A DNA stretch of 64,000 nt from Streptomyces sp. cf386 (lineage in GTDB: Bacteria > Actinomycetota > Actinomycetes > Streptomycetales > Streptomycetaceae), in NCBI RefSeq assembly GCF_900103585.1, contig NZ_FNHV01000021.1, positions 98,396-162,395 on the forward strand. The letters are read 5' to 3'. Every line of letters starts with the position of its first letter. Position 1 is the first letter of the stretch. Shown one piece after another: positions 16,512 to 24,596 of the stretch. The notes beneath the pieces were generated by a model. The model worked only from the letters and a program-made list of their open reading frames with translations. It searched no databases and was not told the origin of the DNA. The translations under genes and the position numbers were made by a program.

Positions 16512-18317
16512 TCAGAAGGTCAGCTTCCAGCTGTTGATCCTGCCCGTGTCCTGGGCCGCCGTGTCCTGGACGCGCAGCTTCCAGGTGCCGTTGGCGGTCT
16601 CGCTGGAGGCGTTCACCGTGTAGGTGGTGCTGACGTTGTCCGCCGAGTCCGAGGAGCTGGCGGCCTTCAGACGGTAGGTCGAACCGTCCGGGGCCACCAG
16701 GTCGATGACCAGGTCACCGCGGTAGGTGTGGGTGATGTCCACGCCGACCTGGAGGGCCGAGGGGGCGTTGCCGCTGCGGCCGCTGACGGTGATGGAGGAC
16801 TCGACGGCCGCGCCGTTGTCCGGGACGGAGACCGCGCCGGAACTGGTGAAGGTGGTGCCCCCCGTGGAGCCGCCGGAGCTGCCGCTCACCGCCTGCACCG
16901 TCTTGGCCGCGTCCGCGAGGCCCGCACCGCAGCCGCCCGAGCAGGTGCCGGGAAGAGTACGCGAGTTGGTCTTGATCGCGGACTCGATCTGCGCCGGGGT
17001 CAGCGACGCGTTGGCCGACTTCATCAGCGCGGCCAGACCCGCGACGTGCGGGGCGGCCATGCTGGTGCCCTGGTAGTACTCGTAGCTCTCGGAGGACGGG
17101 CCCTGCGCGCCGGAGTTCAGCGTGGACAGGATGCCGTTGGCCGTGACGGAGTTGGTCTCGCCGCCCGGGGCGGCGATGTCGACGACCGATCCGAAGTTGG
17201 AGTAGTAGGAGCGGTTCCCCTGGCGGTCGGCGGCGGCCACGCTGATGACGTTGTTGCAGCTGGCCGGCGAGTAGTTGGCCGCGTTGGCGTTGCTGTTGCC
17301 CGCCGCGACGACGACCGCGGTGCCGCGGTTCACGGCCGCGTTGATCGCGCTCTGCGTCGCGGTGGAGCAGGCACCGCCACCGCCGAGGCTCATGTTGATG
17401 ACCTTGGCGACGTTGGTGTTCGCCGGGACACCGGAGACCGTACCGCCGGACGCCCAGGTGATGGCGTCGATGATGTCGGAGTCGTAGCCGCCGCACTGGC
17501 CGAGGACCCGCAGCGGGGAGACCTTCGCACCGTAGGCGATGCCCGCGACGCCCTTGCTGTTGTTGGTGACCGCGGCGATGGTGCCCGCGACGTGGGTGCC
17601 GTGCCAGGAGGACGTGGTGGCCGTCCAGTCGTCGCTGCACTGGCCGTCGGTGGTCCAGTCGCCCGTGTCGGCCGGGTTGCTGTCACGGCCGTTGCCGTCG
17701 TTGGAGACGGCGGTGTCGCTGATGAAGTCGTAGCCCGCGACGATGTTGGCGCCGAGGTCGGAGTGGGAGACGTAACCGGTGTCGATGACGGCGACGGTCA
17801 CCCCGGTGCCGGTGGCGACGTCCCAGGCACCCGGCACGTTCATGCCCGCGGTGGTCTCGAAGAGGTCCCACTGCTTGGTGTACTCGGTGTCGTTGGGCGT
17901 GGCCAGCGGCTTGTTCAGCCGGTCCGGTACGACGTAGGCGACCTGCGGGTCGGCCTGGTACTCGGCGACGACGTCGGCGACGTCCGTCCTGGTGAGGTTC
18001 TCGCCCAGGTCGACGAGGGCGGCACCGGAGCCGAGGCGGCGCTGGAAGTCGAGGTCCTCGCCGGCCTCCTTGCCCTTGGCGGCGGCGTCGGTCTCGGCGG
18101 CCTTGTTCGACTTGGCCTCGGCGGCGCCGGACTTGTAGCCGACGATGAGGCGCTCGGCGGCGGCGCCGGGGGCGGCCTCGGTCTGCGCCGTGGGGACGGC
18201 GGCTTCCCGGGGAGCGGGTTCCTGGGCCACGGCGACGGTGGTGGCGGCCGTGAACAGGGCGGCGGAGACCGCGGCGACGGATATCAGCTTCCGTCTGGTG
18301 GATGCAGAGGTACGCAA
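16512..18317 (-). CDS. Secreted S8 subtilisin-like protease with C-terminal P domain
   Basis: This 601-residue pre-pro-protease is exported by a Sec signal (residues 1-31). An inhibitor-I9-like propeptide (about 50-140, ERLIVGYKSG... VAYVVPD) precedes the catalytic domain. The triad is Asp179 (VIDTG), His239 (SWHGTHVAG) and Ser419 (GTSMAAPHVAG), with oxyanion Asn341 (AAGNSNAN). A Ser/Gly linker (near 475-490) leads to a proprotein-convertase P domain (about 495-601). The start is TTG at 18317 with AAAGG upstream; no ATG is available. The long open frame on the other strand is a shadow. It should digest extracellular protein or process other exported proteins. Confidence 0.95.
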   Translation of the reverse strand: MRTSASTRRKLISVAAVSAALFTAATTVAVAQEPAPREAAVPTAQTEAAPGAAAERLIVGYKSGAAEAKSNKAAETDAAAKGKEAGEDLDFQRRLGSGAALVDLGENLTRTDVADVVAEYQADPQVAYVVPDRLNKPLATPNDTEYTKQWDLFETTAGMNVPGAWDVATGTGVTVAVIDTGYVSHSDLGANIVAGYDFISDTAVSNDGNGRDSNPADTGDWTTDGQCSDDWTATTSSWHGTHVAGTIAAVTNNSKGVAGIAYGAKVSPLRVLGQCGGYDSDIIDAITWASGGTVSGVPANTNVAKVINMSLGGGGACSTATQSAINAAVNRGTAVVVAAGNSNANAANYSPASCNNVISVAAADRQGNRSYYSNFGSVVDIAAPGGETNSVTANGILSTLNSGAQGPSSESYEYYQGTSMAAPHVAGLAALMKSANASLTPAQIESAIKTNSRTLPGTCSGGCGAGLADAAKTVQAVSGSSGGSTGGTTFTSSGAVSVPDNGAAVESSITVSGRSGNAPSALQVGVDITHTYRGDLVIDLVAPDGSTYRLKAASSSDSADNVSTTYTVNASSETANGTWKLRVQDTAAQDTGRINSWKLTF

Positions 18318-18742
18318 GGGTGTGCCTTTCGTGGCCGGCCGTACTCCGGGCAGCGCGGAGCGGCGGTCTCTTCGCTTCGTCCTCGAAGCGGCGGGGGGTT
18401 ACGCCGGAAGGCGGGTGGGGCAATGCGGCGAATGCGTGGGGGGGCAGTGCAGCAGGTGCGTGGGGGGGCAGTGCAGCAAGTGCGGGGCGCGCGGCGGCCG
18501 GCCTGGCGCGGGAGTCGACCCGTTCGGGGTTACCTGTGGGGCGGCTGTGGTCGAACGATAGGCAAAGAAAAGGTCATCGGGATACAGGGGAAACCCTAGA
18601 TCAGGCCGGAAACCCACCCTCTACGTCGAAGAGTTGACCGGTATGGACGGGCTCTGCCCGGTTCGTCGCGCACTGAACGCGCCGCGCCCCTTTCCCGTAC
18701 TGCACAAGGACCGTTCCCGCGCCGGCCGAGGAGACGTTCCGG
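18318..18742. other. Intergenic region between divergent protease and LPMO genes
   Basis: This 425-base gap holds the promoters of two divergent exported-enzyme genes. It contains a G-rich tandem repeat (18419-18490) on the protease side. An AT-richer segment near 18560-18600 (GATAGGCAAAGAAAAGG) could include a promoter. I see no gene and no RNA element that I can name. Confidence 0.6.
18419..18490. repeat. Three tandem 24-base G-rich repeats
   Basis: Three adjoining 24-base units begin at 18419, 18443 and 18467 with the pattern GGCAGTGCAGCARGTGCG followed by a G run. Units two and three are nearly identical, and unit one is more diverged (GGCAATGCGGCGAATGCG). They lie about 100 bases upstream of the protease start. 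The G runs could form quadruplexes on one strand. Confidence 0.85.
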
Positions 18743-19702
18743 ATGCCCCGGATGCCCTGGATGAAATCGCACCGCACCGCCCTGGCAGCAGCCGCCGTCA
18801 CGCCGTTGCTGCTCACGGTGTGGACCGCGGGCCCCGCTCGTGCGCACGGCGCCCCGACGGATCCGGTCAGCCGGGTCTTCGCCTGTTCCCCCGACGGCGG
18901 CGGCGCGTCCCGGTCGGCGGCGTGCGAGGCGGCGGTCGCGTCGAACGGTGCGCCCTTCACGGCCTGGGACAACCTGCGGATCGCGAACGTGAACGGCCGG
19001 GACCGGCAGGTCGTCCCCGACGGAGAGCTGTGCAGCGGCGGGCTGCCCGCCTACCGGGGCCTCGACCTCGCCCGCGCCGACTGGCCGTCGACCCGGCTGA
19101 CCCCGGGTGCCAACCTGACCATGCGGTACGTCTCGACGATCCCGCACACCGGCACCTTCCGGCTCTATCTCACCAAGCCGGGCTACGACCCGACGAAGCC
19201 GCTCACCTGGTCCGACCTCACGGAGCGGCCGTTCGCGGAGGTGAAGGACCCGGCGCTGACGGACGGGGCGTACCGGATACGGGCGAAGCTGCCGTCCGAC
19301 CGGGCCGGGCGGCATGTGCTGTACACGATCTGGCAGAACAGCAGCACGCCGGACACGTACTACTCGTGCTCGGACGTGGTGTTCCCGGAGACGAAGGAGC
19401 AGGGCGGCGAGGGCGCCGCAGCCGCCTCCCCGGGCAGCGGCGAGAAGCGTACGGACGGCAGCCCTTCGGCGGCGCCCGAGAAGCGCACCGACGGCAGCCC
19501 GTCACCGGCCGTCGACCAGCGCACACCTCAGCCGCCGTCGAAGTCCCCGGCGTCCGCGCGACCGCAGGGCGACAGCACCCCGGTGGCCTCCGGCACCGAC
19601 ACCGGCACGGGGCCGTCCACTCCCATGCTGGCGGGCGGCGCCGCGGCGGTGCTGGTGCTCACCGGCGGCGCCGCCCTGGCATTGCGTCTGCGTCGACGGT
19701 GA
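18743..19702 (+). CDS. AA10 lytic polysaccharide monooxygenase with C-terminal membrane anchor
   Basis: This 319-residue copper enzyme would oxidatively cleave chitin or cellulose. After signal-peptide cleavage at ARA-HG the mature protein starts with His35. His35 and His135 (TIPHTG) form the copper histidine brace, with the usual Cys residues and DVVF near the end of the domain. The catalytic domain ends near residue 225. A Pro/Ser/Thr-rich linker with EKRTDGSPS repeats follows, then a hydrophobic helix and a basic tail (LRLRRR). The enzyme would therefore be tethered to the membrane, unlike most AA10 proteins. Start choice among ATG 18743, 18752 and 18761 is uncertain; GAGGAGA favours the first. 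Confidence 0.9.
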   Translation: MPRMPWMKSHRTALAAAAVTPLLLTVWTAGPARAHGAPTDPVSRVFACSPDGGGASRSAACEAAVASNGAPFTAWDNLRIANVNGRDRQVVPDGELCSGGLPAYRGLDLARADWPSTRLTPGANLTMRYVSTIPHTGTFRLYLTKPGYDPTKPLTWSDLTERPFAEVKDPALTDGAYRIRAKLPSDRAGRHVLYTIWQNSSTPDTYYSCSDVVFPETKEQGGEGAAAASPGSGEKRTDGSPSAAPEKRTDGSPSPAVDQRTPQPPSKSPASARPQGDSTPVASGTDTGTGPSTPMLAGGAAAVLVLTGGAALALRLRRR

Positions 19703-19720
19703 ACTACCGCCGCAGGACGG

Positions 19721-20362
19721 TCAGTTGACGTTCACGGCGAGGCCCGAGCTCGTCACCGGAGCGTACTTGGCGGTGAAGTAGGCGTTGCTGAAGCACAGCG
19801 ACGAACCGGACGTCTTGGTGAACGGCTGGCCGGCGAAGGCGATGCTGTTGTCGGCGTTGCTCGCCGTGCCGGAGAGGCTCGGCGCCTGGTAGACGCAGGT
19901 GATGCTGCCGAGCAGGGTGCGCAGCTTGACCGTGGACTGGATGGCGGAGCCCGCGGCCGGGGTCACGGTGACCGTGCCGTCGGAGGACACGCTGGTGGTG
20001 TACGGCAGGTTGTCGACGGTGATGCCGCTGACGCCGAGCACACCGGTGACGTTGGCGGTGCAGCCGCCCGTGTCGAAGGTGTGGGAGGTCAGCGACTCGG
20101 TGGCGGTGCCGGGAGCGGCGGGGTTGTCGGTCACGGTGGCAGAGAACGCCGAGCTGGTGCAGGAGATGCCGCTGGTGCCGGTCGCGCTCGAGTAGAACGT
20201 GGCGGCGGTGCCGCTCGCCAGGGACGCGTCCAGGACTGCGCCGACCGCGACGGCCGCTCCGTCGGTGGCGGTCAGGACCGGGGTGTCGGCGGCCGAGGCG
20301 GGGACGGCGAGCCCGAGGGCGGCGACGGTGCCGGCGAGGGTGAGGAAGGTGCGTGCGCGCAT
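19721..20362 (-). CDS. Small secreted protein of unknown function
   Basis: This 213-residue protein has a clear signal peptide (MRARTFLTLAGTVAALGLAVPASA). The mature part is Thr/Ser/Gly-rich, beta-strand-like and has four Cys residues (ISCTSS, TGGCTAN, ITCVYQ, SLCFSN) that could form two disulfides. No catalytic motif is visible. I chose the ATG at 20362 because it starts the signal peptide directly; longer in-frame extensions are Pro-rich junk. Similar short exported proteins are common in Streptomyces, and I do not recognise a named family. It converges on the LPMO gene 18 bases away. Confidence 0.75.
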   Translation of the reverse strand: MRARTFLTLAGTVAALGLAVPASAADTPVLTATDGAAVAVGAVLDASLASGTAATFYSSATGTSGISCTSSAFSATVTDNPAAPGTATESLTSHTFDTGGCTANVTGVLGVSGITVDNLPYTTSVSSDGTVTVTPAAGSAIQSTVKLRTLLGSITCVYQAPSLSGTASNADNSIAFAGQPFTKTSGSSLCFSNAYFTAKYAPVTSSGLAVNVN

Positions 20363-20496
20363 GCGGGTGTACCTCGTCTTTCGTTGCGGGGGAGTGCCCT
20401 GAGGGTCTGAAGGCTCAGGGGGTTCGGGGGGGGAGGTGGAGGGACGTGGGGGGGGAGATGGAAGGAGGTGGGGGGGTGCGCGAGTTCCGCGTGGGC

Positions 20497-20543
20497 CGTT
20501 GCCGGTCCGTGACGCCTTCTCCGTACGACACGGACCGGCAACG
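20497..20543. repeat. Perfect 15-base inverted repeat, 17-base loop
   Basis: CGTTGCCGGTCCGTG at 20497-20511 pairs exactly with 20529-20543. It lies 135 bases upstream of the secreted-protein start at 20362. It could be an attenuator-like leader structure for that leftward gene or a large operator. No U-tract follows on either side. Confidence 0.75.
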
Positions 20544-20903
20544 ACAGCCCGACCGGTGGCCGGCCGAAGACCGTGGGGAGGGCTCCGGCCGGACCGGGCG
20601 GGGGGGGCGGCCGGCACGGACCGAGGGGGAAGCGACCGTGACGGCGCCGTGGAGTGATCTCGCGGAGTGAAGCGGAAAAGGAAATGTGAAGGACATCAGG
20701 TCCGGGAACGCGGGCAGAGGCCGCGTGGCGGCGGATCCGGCGCCACGGATCCAGGGGGGAGCCAGGGAGAGTTGTAGACCTGAGTGTCAGTCAACGTCAA
20801 GGAGTTGCAAGGGAGTTGATGCTCCTCGCAGAGCTCCCTGAGGCCCCCGGAAACCCTTGACCCACAGGTGGCACACAACCAACACCCTTTTTGCACAACC
20901 GCC

Positions 20904-20933
20904 TTGACCCTCATGTGTAACCACCGGTAACTT
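20904..20933 (+). promoter_or_regulatory. Candidate promoter TTGACC-N18-TAACTT
   Basis: A vegetative-type -35 (TTGACC) and -10 (TAACTT) are separated by 18 bases in the AT-richer part of the gap. They would give a leader of roughly 130 bases for the DUF6230 gene at 21075. Confidence 0.45.
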
Positions 20934-21074
20934 CCCGGCAGGCTACTGCGGAGTACGAGAAAGCCCTTGCACCCGCCGGGAGTTGCGAGGAGACGTGCGC
21001 CGTGGGCGCTGTCCGCGCCAGGACAACGTGCCGTTGATTGCCCTACCCGCACTTTTATGCACCTGGGAGCAGTT

Positions 21075-21770
21075 ATGGCCTCGTCCTCGGACGTCTCCTC
21101 GTCCGCCGACAACACACCCCGGAACCCGGAAAGCGGTTCCGTGTCCGAAGCCTCCGAAACCCCCGACGGCCCCGCGAGACGCGGGCGGGTCCGGGCACGT
21201 CGGGCCGCCGTGATGGCGGTGCCGGCCACCCTCGTCGCCGGCGCCCTCGCGGTCCTCACCGCCGAAGGCGCGCTGGGCGTGCAGTTCGCCATCTCCGGCA
21301 TGCCCTTCACGGTCACCGCGACCGAGCTCAACGGCACCGGGTTCGAGCAGTTCGGCGGCCTGGACAACATGGCGCCGGGCAGCCCCAACGAAGGGGACAC
21401 CGGCGGCCAGGTGCTGGTCGTCACGTCCGCGATCAAGAACGCGACACTCACGAAGCTGTGCCAGAGCGTCGACCTCGGCGGCGTCAACCTGCTCATCACC
21501 GCGGGGAGCGGGGCGCAGAAGGTGACGGCGGTCGATCTGACCACCGACTCGACCGAGCTGTCGGGTGACGCGGCGTTCGACAACATCGAGATCGGCAACG
21601 ACGCGAGTACGTTGACCAAGGCGGGGGTGAAGGGGCCGATCGGTGTCTTCAGCCAGCAGGCGGACACCGTGCACATCGCCAATCTGCGGCAGACGAACTA
21701 CGCGACGACTGCCGGGGTGTTCAGGCTTCCCGGGCTGAAGCTCCGGTTCAGCAGTTCGGGTTGCCCATGA
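21075..21770 (+). CDS. DUF6230 family protein
   Basis: This 231-residue protein resembles the DUF6230 family, common in Streptomyces and sometimes labelled cholesterol esterase without proof. A Ser-rich, charged N-terminus (about 40 residues) precedes a single hydrophobic helix (VMAVPATLVAGALAVLTAEG) that acts as an uncleaved signal or anchor. A beta-rich exported domain follows with one Cys pair. The ATG at 21075 has GGGAGC upstream, while longer in-frame starts run into the promoter. Its stop overlaps the next start (ATGA), so it is co-translated with the DUF6114 gene. The pair probably forms an envelope complex; the function is unknown. Confidence 0.75.
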   Translation: MASSSDVSSSADNTPRNPESGSVSEASETPDGPARRGRVRARRAAVMAVPATLVAGALAVLTAEGALGVQFAISGMPFTVTATELNGTGFEQFGGLDNMAPGSPNEGDTGGQVLVVTSAIKNATLTKLCQSVDLGGVNLLITAGSGAQKVTAVDLTTDSTELSGDAAFDNIEIGNDASTLTKAGVKGPIGVFSQQADTVHIANLRQTNYATTAGVFRLPGLKLRFSSSGCP

Positions 21771-22177
21771 GCGAGCGTGCGGGATTCCGGTCGACCTTCC
21801 GTCGTTGGCGGGCCGACCGGCCGTTCTGGGGCGGGTTGTTGCTCGCGCTGGGCGGGGCGTGGATTCTGCTCACGATGAAGGCTTCGCTGAAGGTCGTTCT
21901 GCATGTCGGTATGCAGGGGCTGGCCGGGTATCTGCTGCCGGGGCTGATGGTGTTGCTGGGGTTGCTGGTGCTGTTCAATCCGGCGCAGCGGCTCTTCTAC
22001 TCGATCACCGGGGTTCTGGTTTCGCTCGGGACCTGGCCCACGTCGAATCTTGGTGGGTTTTTCGTGGGGCTGTCGCTGGGTGTGGCGGGGAGTTCTCTCG
22101 CGTTCGGGTGGCTGCCGGATCAGGAGCCGCGGCGGAGTCGGCGGGAGCGTCGCCGGAGCGCCGTTGGGGCTGGTTGA
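21767..22177 (+). CDS. DUF6114 family membrane protein
   Basis: This 136-residue integral membrane protein begins MSERAGFRSTFRRWRADRPFWGG and has three or four hydrophobic helices (about 22-37, 43-62, 66-86 and 90-112). A short Arg-rich cytoplasmic tail follows. DUF6114 genes regularly follow DUF6230 genes, as here, with a 4-base ATGA overlap. No catalytic residues are apparent; a membrane partner of the exported DUF6230 protein is the simplest reading. Confidence 0.75.
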   Translation: MSERAGFRSTFRRWRADRPFWGGLLLALGGAWILLTMKASLKVVLHVGMQGLAGYLLPGLMVLLGLLVLFNPAQRLFYSITGVLVSLGTWPTSNLGGFFVGLSLGVAGSSLAFGWLPDQEPRRSRRERRRSAVGAG

Positions 22178-22196
22178 GTTCGGCGGGTGCGGGTGC

Positions 22197-22230
22197 GTGG
22201 GGGCTGGTCGCGCAGTTCCCCGCGCCCCTT
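22197..22230. repeat. 34-base interspersed Streptomyces repeat, copy 1
   Basis: A 34-base element containing GGCTGGTCGCGCAGTTCCCC lies 19 bases after the DUF6114 stop codon. An identical copy is at 35596-35629, also just after a gene end. Closely similar elements are, from general knowledge, frequent in Streptomyces intergenic regions. Confidence 0.85.
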
Positions 22231-22316
22231 CAGGTTGGCTCCGTCCCGCCAACTTCCCAGCACCCTTGGGCAGTTGACAAACTGACCCGGCCCGACGCCG
22301 ACGCCCCGGAGGCCTC

Positions 22317-23120
22317 ATGTCCACCGACCGCATTGACACCGAAACCGCCCATTCCGCCCGCATCTACGACTACATCATCGGCGGCAAGGACTACTACCCC
22401 GCCGACCGGGAAGCGGGCGACGCCATGGTGCGTGAGTGGCCCGCGTTGCCCGTTCATATGCGGGCCAACCGGGACTTCATGAACCGTGCTGTGCGGTATC
22501 TCGCCGCGGAGGCCGGTATACGGCAGTTCCTTGACATCGGGACCGGGATACCGACCTCGCCCAACATCCATGAGATCGCCCAGTCGGTCGCGCCGGAGTC
22601 CCGGGTCGTGTACGTCGACAACGATCCGCTGGTTCTCACGCTGTCCCAAGGGCTGATGTCCGGCACGCCCGAGGGCAGGCCGGCGTACATCGAAGCCGAT
22701 ATGCGCGACCCGGCGGCCGTGCTCGACGCCCCGGCCTTTCGCGAGACCCTCGATCTCGGTGAGCCGGTCGGGCTCACCGTCATCGCGATCGTGCACTTCC
22801 TGCTGGACGAGCACGATGCCGTGGGGATCGTACGGCGGCTGCTCGAACCGTTGCCCGCGGGGAGTTACCTCGCGATGTCCATCGGTACGGCCGAGTTCGC
22901 GCCGGACGAGGTCGGCCGGGTCGCCCGGGAGTACGCGGCCCGGGGCATGCCGATGCGGCTGCGCACCCTCGACGAGGCCGGGGATTTCTTCACCGGTCTG
23001 GACCTCGTCGAGCCGGGCATCGTCCAGGTCCACAAGTGGCGTCCGGACGGCGCCGGCACCGAGGCGGTCCGGGACGCGGACATCGCGATGTACGGGGCGG
23101 TGGCACGCAAGCCGAGTTGA
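22317..23120 (+). CDS. SAM-dependent methyltransferase, DUF574/Methyltransf_19 type
   Basis: This 267-residue protein of the large actinobacterial DUF574 family begins with the hallmark HSARIYDYIIGGKDYYPADRE. The SAM-binding loop is LDIGTGIPTSPN, acidic ribose site VYVDNDPLVL and motif IV region LTVIAIVHFLLD. The family is assigned as methyltransferases by fold, and substrates are unknown. Streptomyces have dozens of paralogues, often near developmental regulators. It is a single gene followed by a hairpin terminator. Confidence 0.88.
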   Translation: MSTDRIDTETAHSARIYDYIIGGKDYYPADREAGDAMVREWPALPVHMRANRDFMNRAVRYLAAEAGIRQFLDIGTGIPTSPNIHEIAQSVAPESRVVYVDNDPLVLTLSQGLMSGTPEGRPAYIEADMRDPAAVLDAPAFRETLDLGEPVGLTVIAIVHFLLDEHDAVGIVRRLLEPLPAGSYLAMSIGTAEFAPDEVGRVAREYAARGMPMRLRTLDEAGDFFTGLDLVEPGIVQVHKWRPDGAGTEAVRDADIAMYGAVARKPS

Positions 23121-23150
23121 CCCGGTTTGCGAGCGCAAGCGGTGTGGGCG

Positions 23151-23177
23151 GGCCGGAGGCCGGTCTGCCCTCCGGCC
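23151..23177. terminator. Hairpin terminator after the methyltransferase gene
   Basis: GGCCGGAGG and CCTCCGGCC form a 9-base GC stem with a 9-base loop, 30 bases after the stop codon. Confidence 0.6.
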
Positions 23178-23359
23178 AGCGGTTCATCACGATGTGGGAG
23201 CAACGACTCACGCCTTGTGGTTGCACACTTGACTACCGGTGGTCACACGCGATTGGCTCCGCCTCAGCGAGAGTTCACAGGTCGGCGCACTCCTCCCGGC
23301 ACCGATCGTCCTCTCGTTCGTTCCTCCGGCTCGGCCGCACAGCGAGGTGCCGCACCCTC

Positions 23360-24358
23360 ATGAAGACCCCACCCCCCTCTCCCGGTTCCGCTCGGCTCGC
23401 GGCTCTCACGGCCGCCGCCTGTCTGCTGCTGTCCGGCTGCTCCGCCCTCGGCGGGACCGACGACGCGTCGGGTGCCGACGCGGCGGCGAGCACCGCACGA
23501 CTGAAGGTCACCCTCGTCGCCCACGGCGGCAAGGGCGACGCCTTCTGGGAGCTGGTGCACAAGGGTGCCCAGGCCGCGGCCGCCAAGGACGACATCGAGC
23601 TGACCTACGTGAGCGACTCGGACCCGGCAGGACAGGCCGAGTTGATGCGCGACGCGGTCCGGCAGAAGGCCGACGGCATCGCGGTGACCCTCGCCAAGCC
23701 GTCGGCGATGACGGGTCCCGTCAGCGAGGCGCGCCGAGCCGGCATACCCGTGGTCGGCCTCAACTCCGGTATAGACGACTGGCAGTCCGCCGGACTGCTG
23801 GGCTACTTCGGCCAGGACGAGAGCGTCGCGGGCCGCGCCGTCGGCGGCAAGCTCGACGATCTCAAGGCCAAGCACGCGCTGTGCGTCATCCACGAGCGCG
23901 GCAACGTCGCCCTGGAGGCACGCTGTGCGGGCGTGAAGAAGACGTTCGGCGGCGAGACCGAGAACCTCTATGTGGACGGCACCGACATGGACGCGGTGAC
24001 CGCCACCGTCGCGTCCCGGCTGACGCAGGACCCGAGCATCGACGAAGTGGTCACGAACGGCGCGCAGTTCGCGCTCGCCGCGGTGAAGTCGACCGACGAG
24101 GCGCACAGCAAGGCGCGGGTCGCGACCTTCGATCTCAACAAGGACCTCGTCAAGGCGGTCCAGGACGGGGACGTGCAGTTCGCGGTGGATCAGCAGCCGT
24201 ATCTGCAGGGCTATCTCGCCGTGGACTCGCTCTGGCTGTACCGGACCAACGGCAACACCCTCGGCGGCGGCGAGGACCCGGTGCTCACCGGGCCGGCGTT
24301 CGTCACCAAGGCGAACATCGCCGCGGTCGCGAAGTTCGCCGCCAACGGGACGCGCTGA
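23360..24358 (+). CDS. Sugar ABC transporter substrate-binding lipoprotein (RbsB-like), orphan
   Basis: This 332-residue periplasmic-binding-protein type 1 lipoprotein has a signal with lipobox LLLSGCSA (Cys near residue 25). A mature ribose/LacI-like bilobed domain follows (LKVTLVAHGGKGDAFWELVHKGAQAAA, ...KADGIAVTLAKPSAM). It would bind a sugar or related small molecule outside the membrane. No permease or ATPase gene is next to it, so it either works with a distant transporter or acts as a receptor. The downstream conservon sensor, 238 bases away on the same strand, makes a signalling role possible but unproven. Confidence 0.85.
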   Translation: MKTPPPSPGSARLAALTAAACLLLSGCSALGGTDDASGADAAASTARLKVTLVAHGGKGDAFWELVHKGAQAAAAKDDIELTYVSDSDPAGQAELMRDAVRQKADGIAVTLAKPSAMTGPVSEARRAGIPVVGLNSGIDDWQSAGLLGYFGQDESVAGRAVGGKLDDLKAKHALCVIHERGNVALEARCAGVKKTFGGETENLYVDGTDMDAVTATVASRLTQDPSIDEVVTNGAQFALAAVKSTDEAHSKARVATFDLNKDLVKAVQDGDVQFAVDQQPYLQGYLAVDSLWLYRTNGNTLGGGEDPVLTGPAFVTKANIAAVAKFAANGTR

Positions 24359-24596
24359 CCGGACACTTCTGCCGAGGGTGTCGCCAAAGATTCGGTCAGG
24401 TGTGACGTGTACGTCCACATGTACGGATAACATCCTGCGAACCCCCTGTGACGTGCCGGACACGCGACCACCCCCTCGCGCCCGTCCACCTTCCGCTCGT
24501 ACCTCCACCCGCTTGCCCCTCCCCCACCCGCCTGCCCCTCCCCATCCGCTTCCGCGCTGACCCTCCCCGCCCTCCGCTGATCGCCCTAGGACGACA

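Larger units (their letters stand above)
20363..21074. other. Intergenic region with G-rich tract, hairpin and promoter
   Basis: This 712-base gap separates two divergent exported-protein genes. Bases 20420-20480 are a G-rich tract on the plus strand. A perfect 15-base-stem hairpin is at 20497-20543. The right third (20840-20960) is AT-richer and holds a plausible promoter at 20904-20933. I found no convincing gene. Confidence 0.6.

Noticed and set aside
18419..18490. CRISPR-like array
   Set aside because: The units abut directly with no spacers, and no cas genes are present.
16380..18599. 739-residue open frame on the plus strand opposite the subtilase
   Set aside because: Translation is Gly/Arg/Val-biased low complexity, and the opposite strand has an intact signal peptide, propeptide and catalytic triad.
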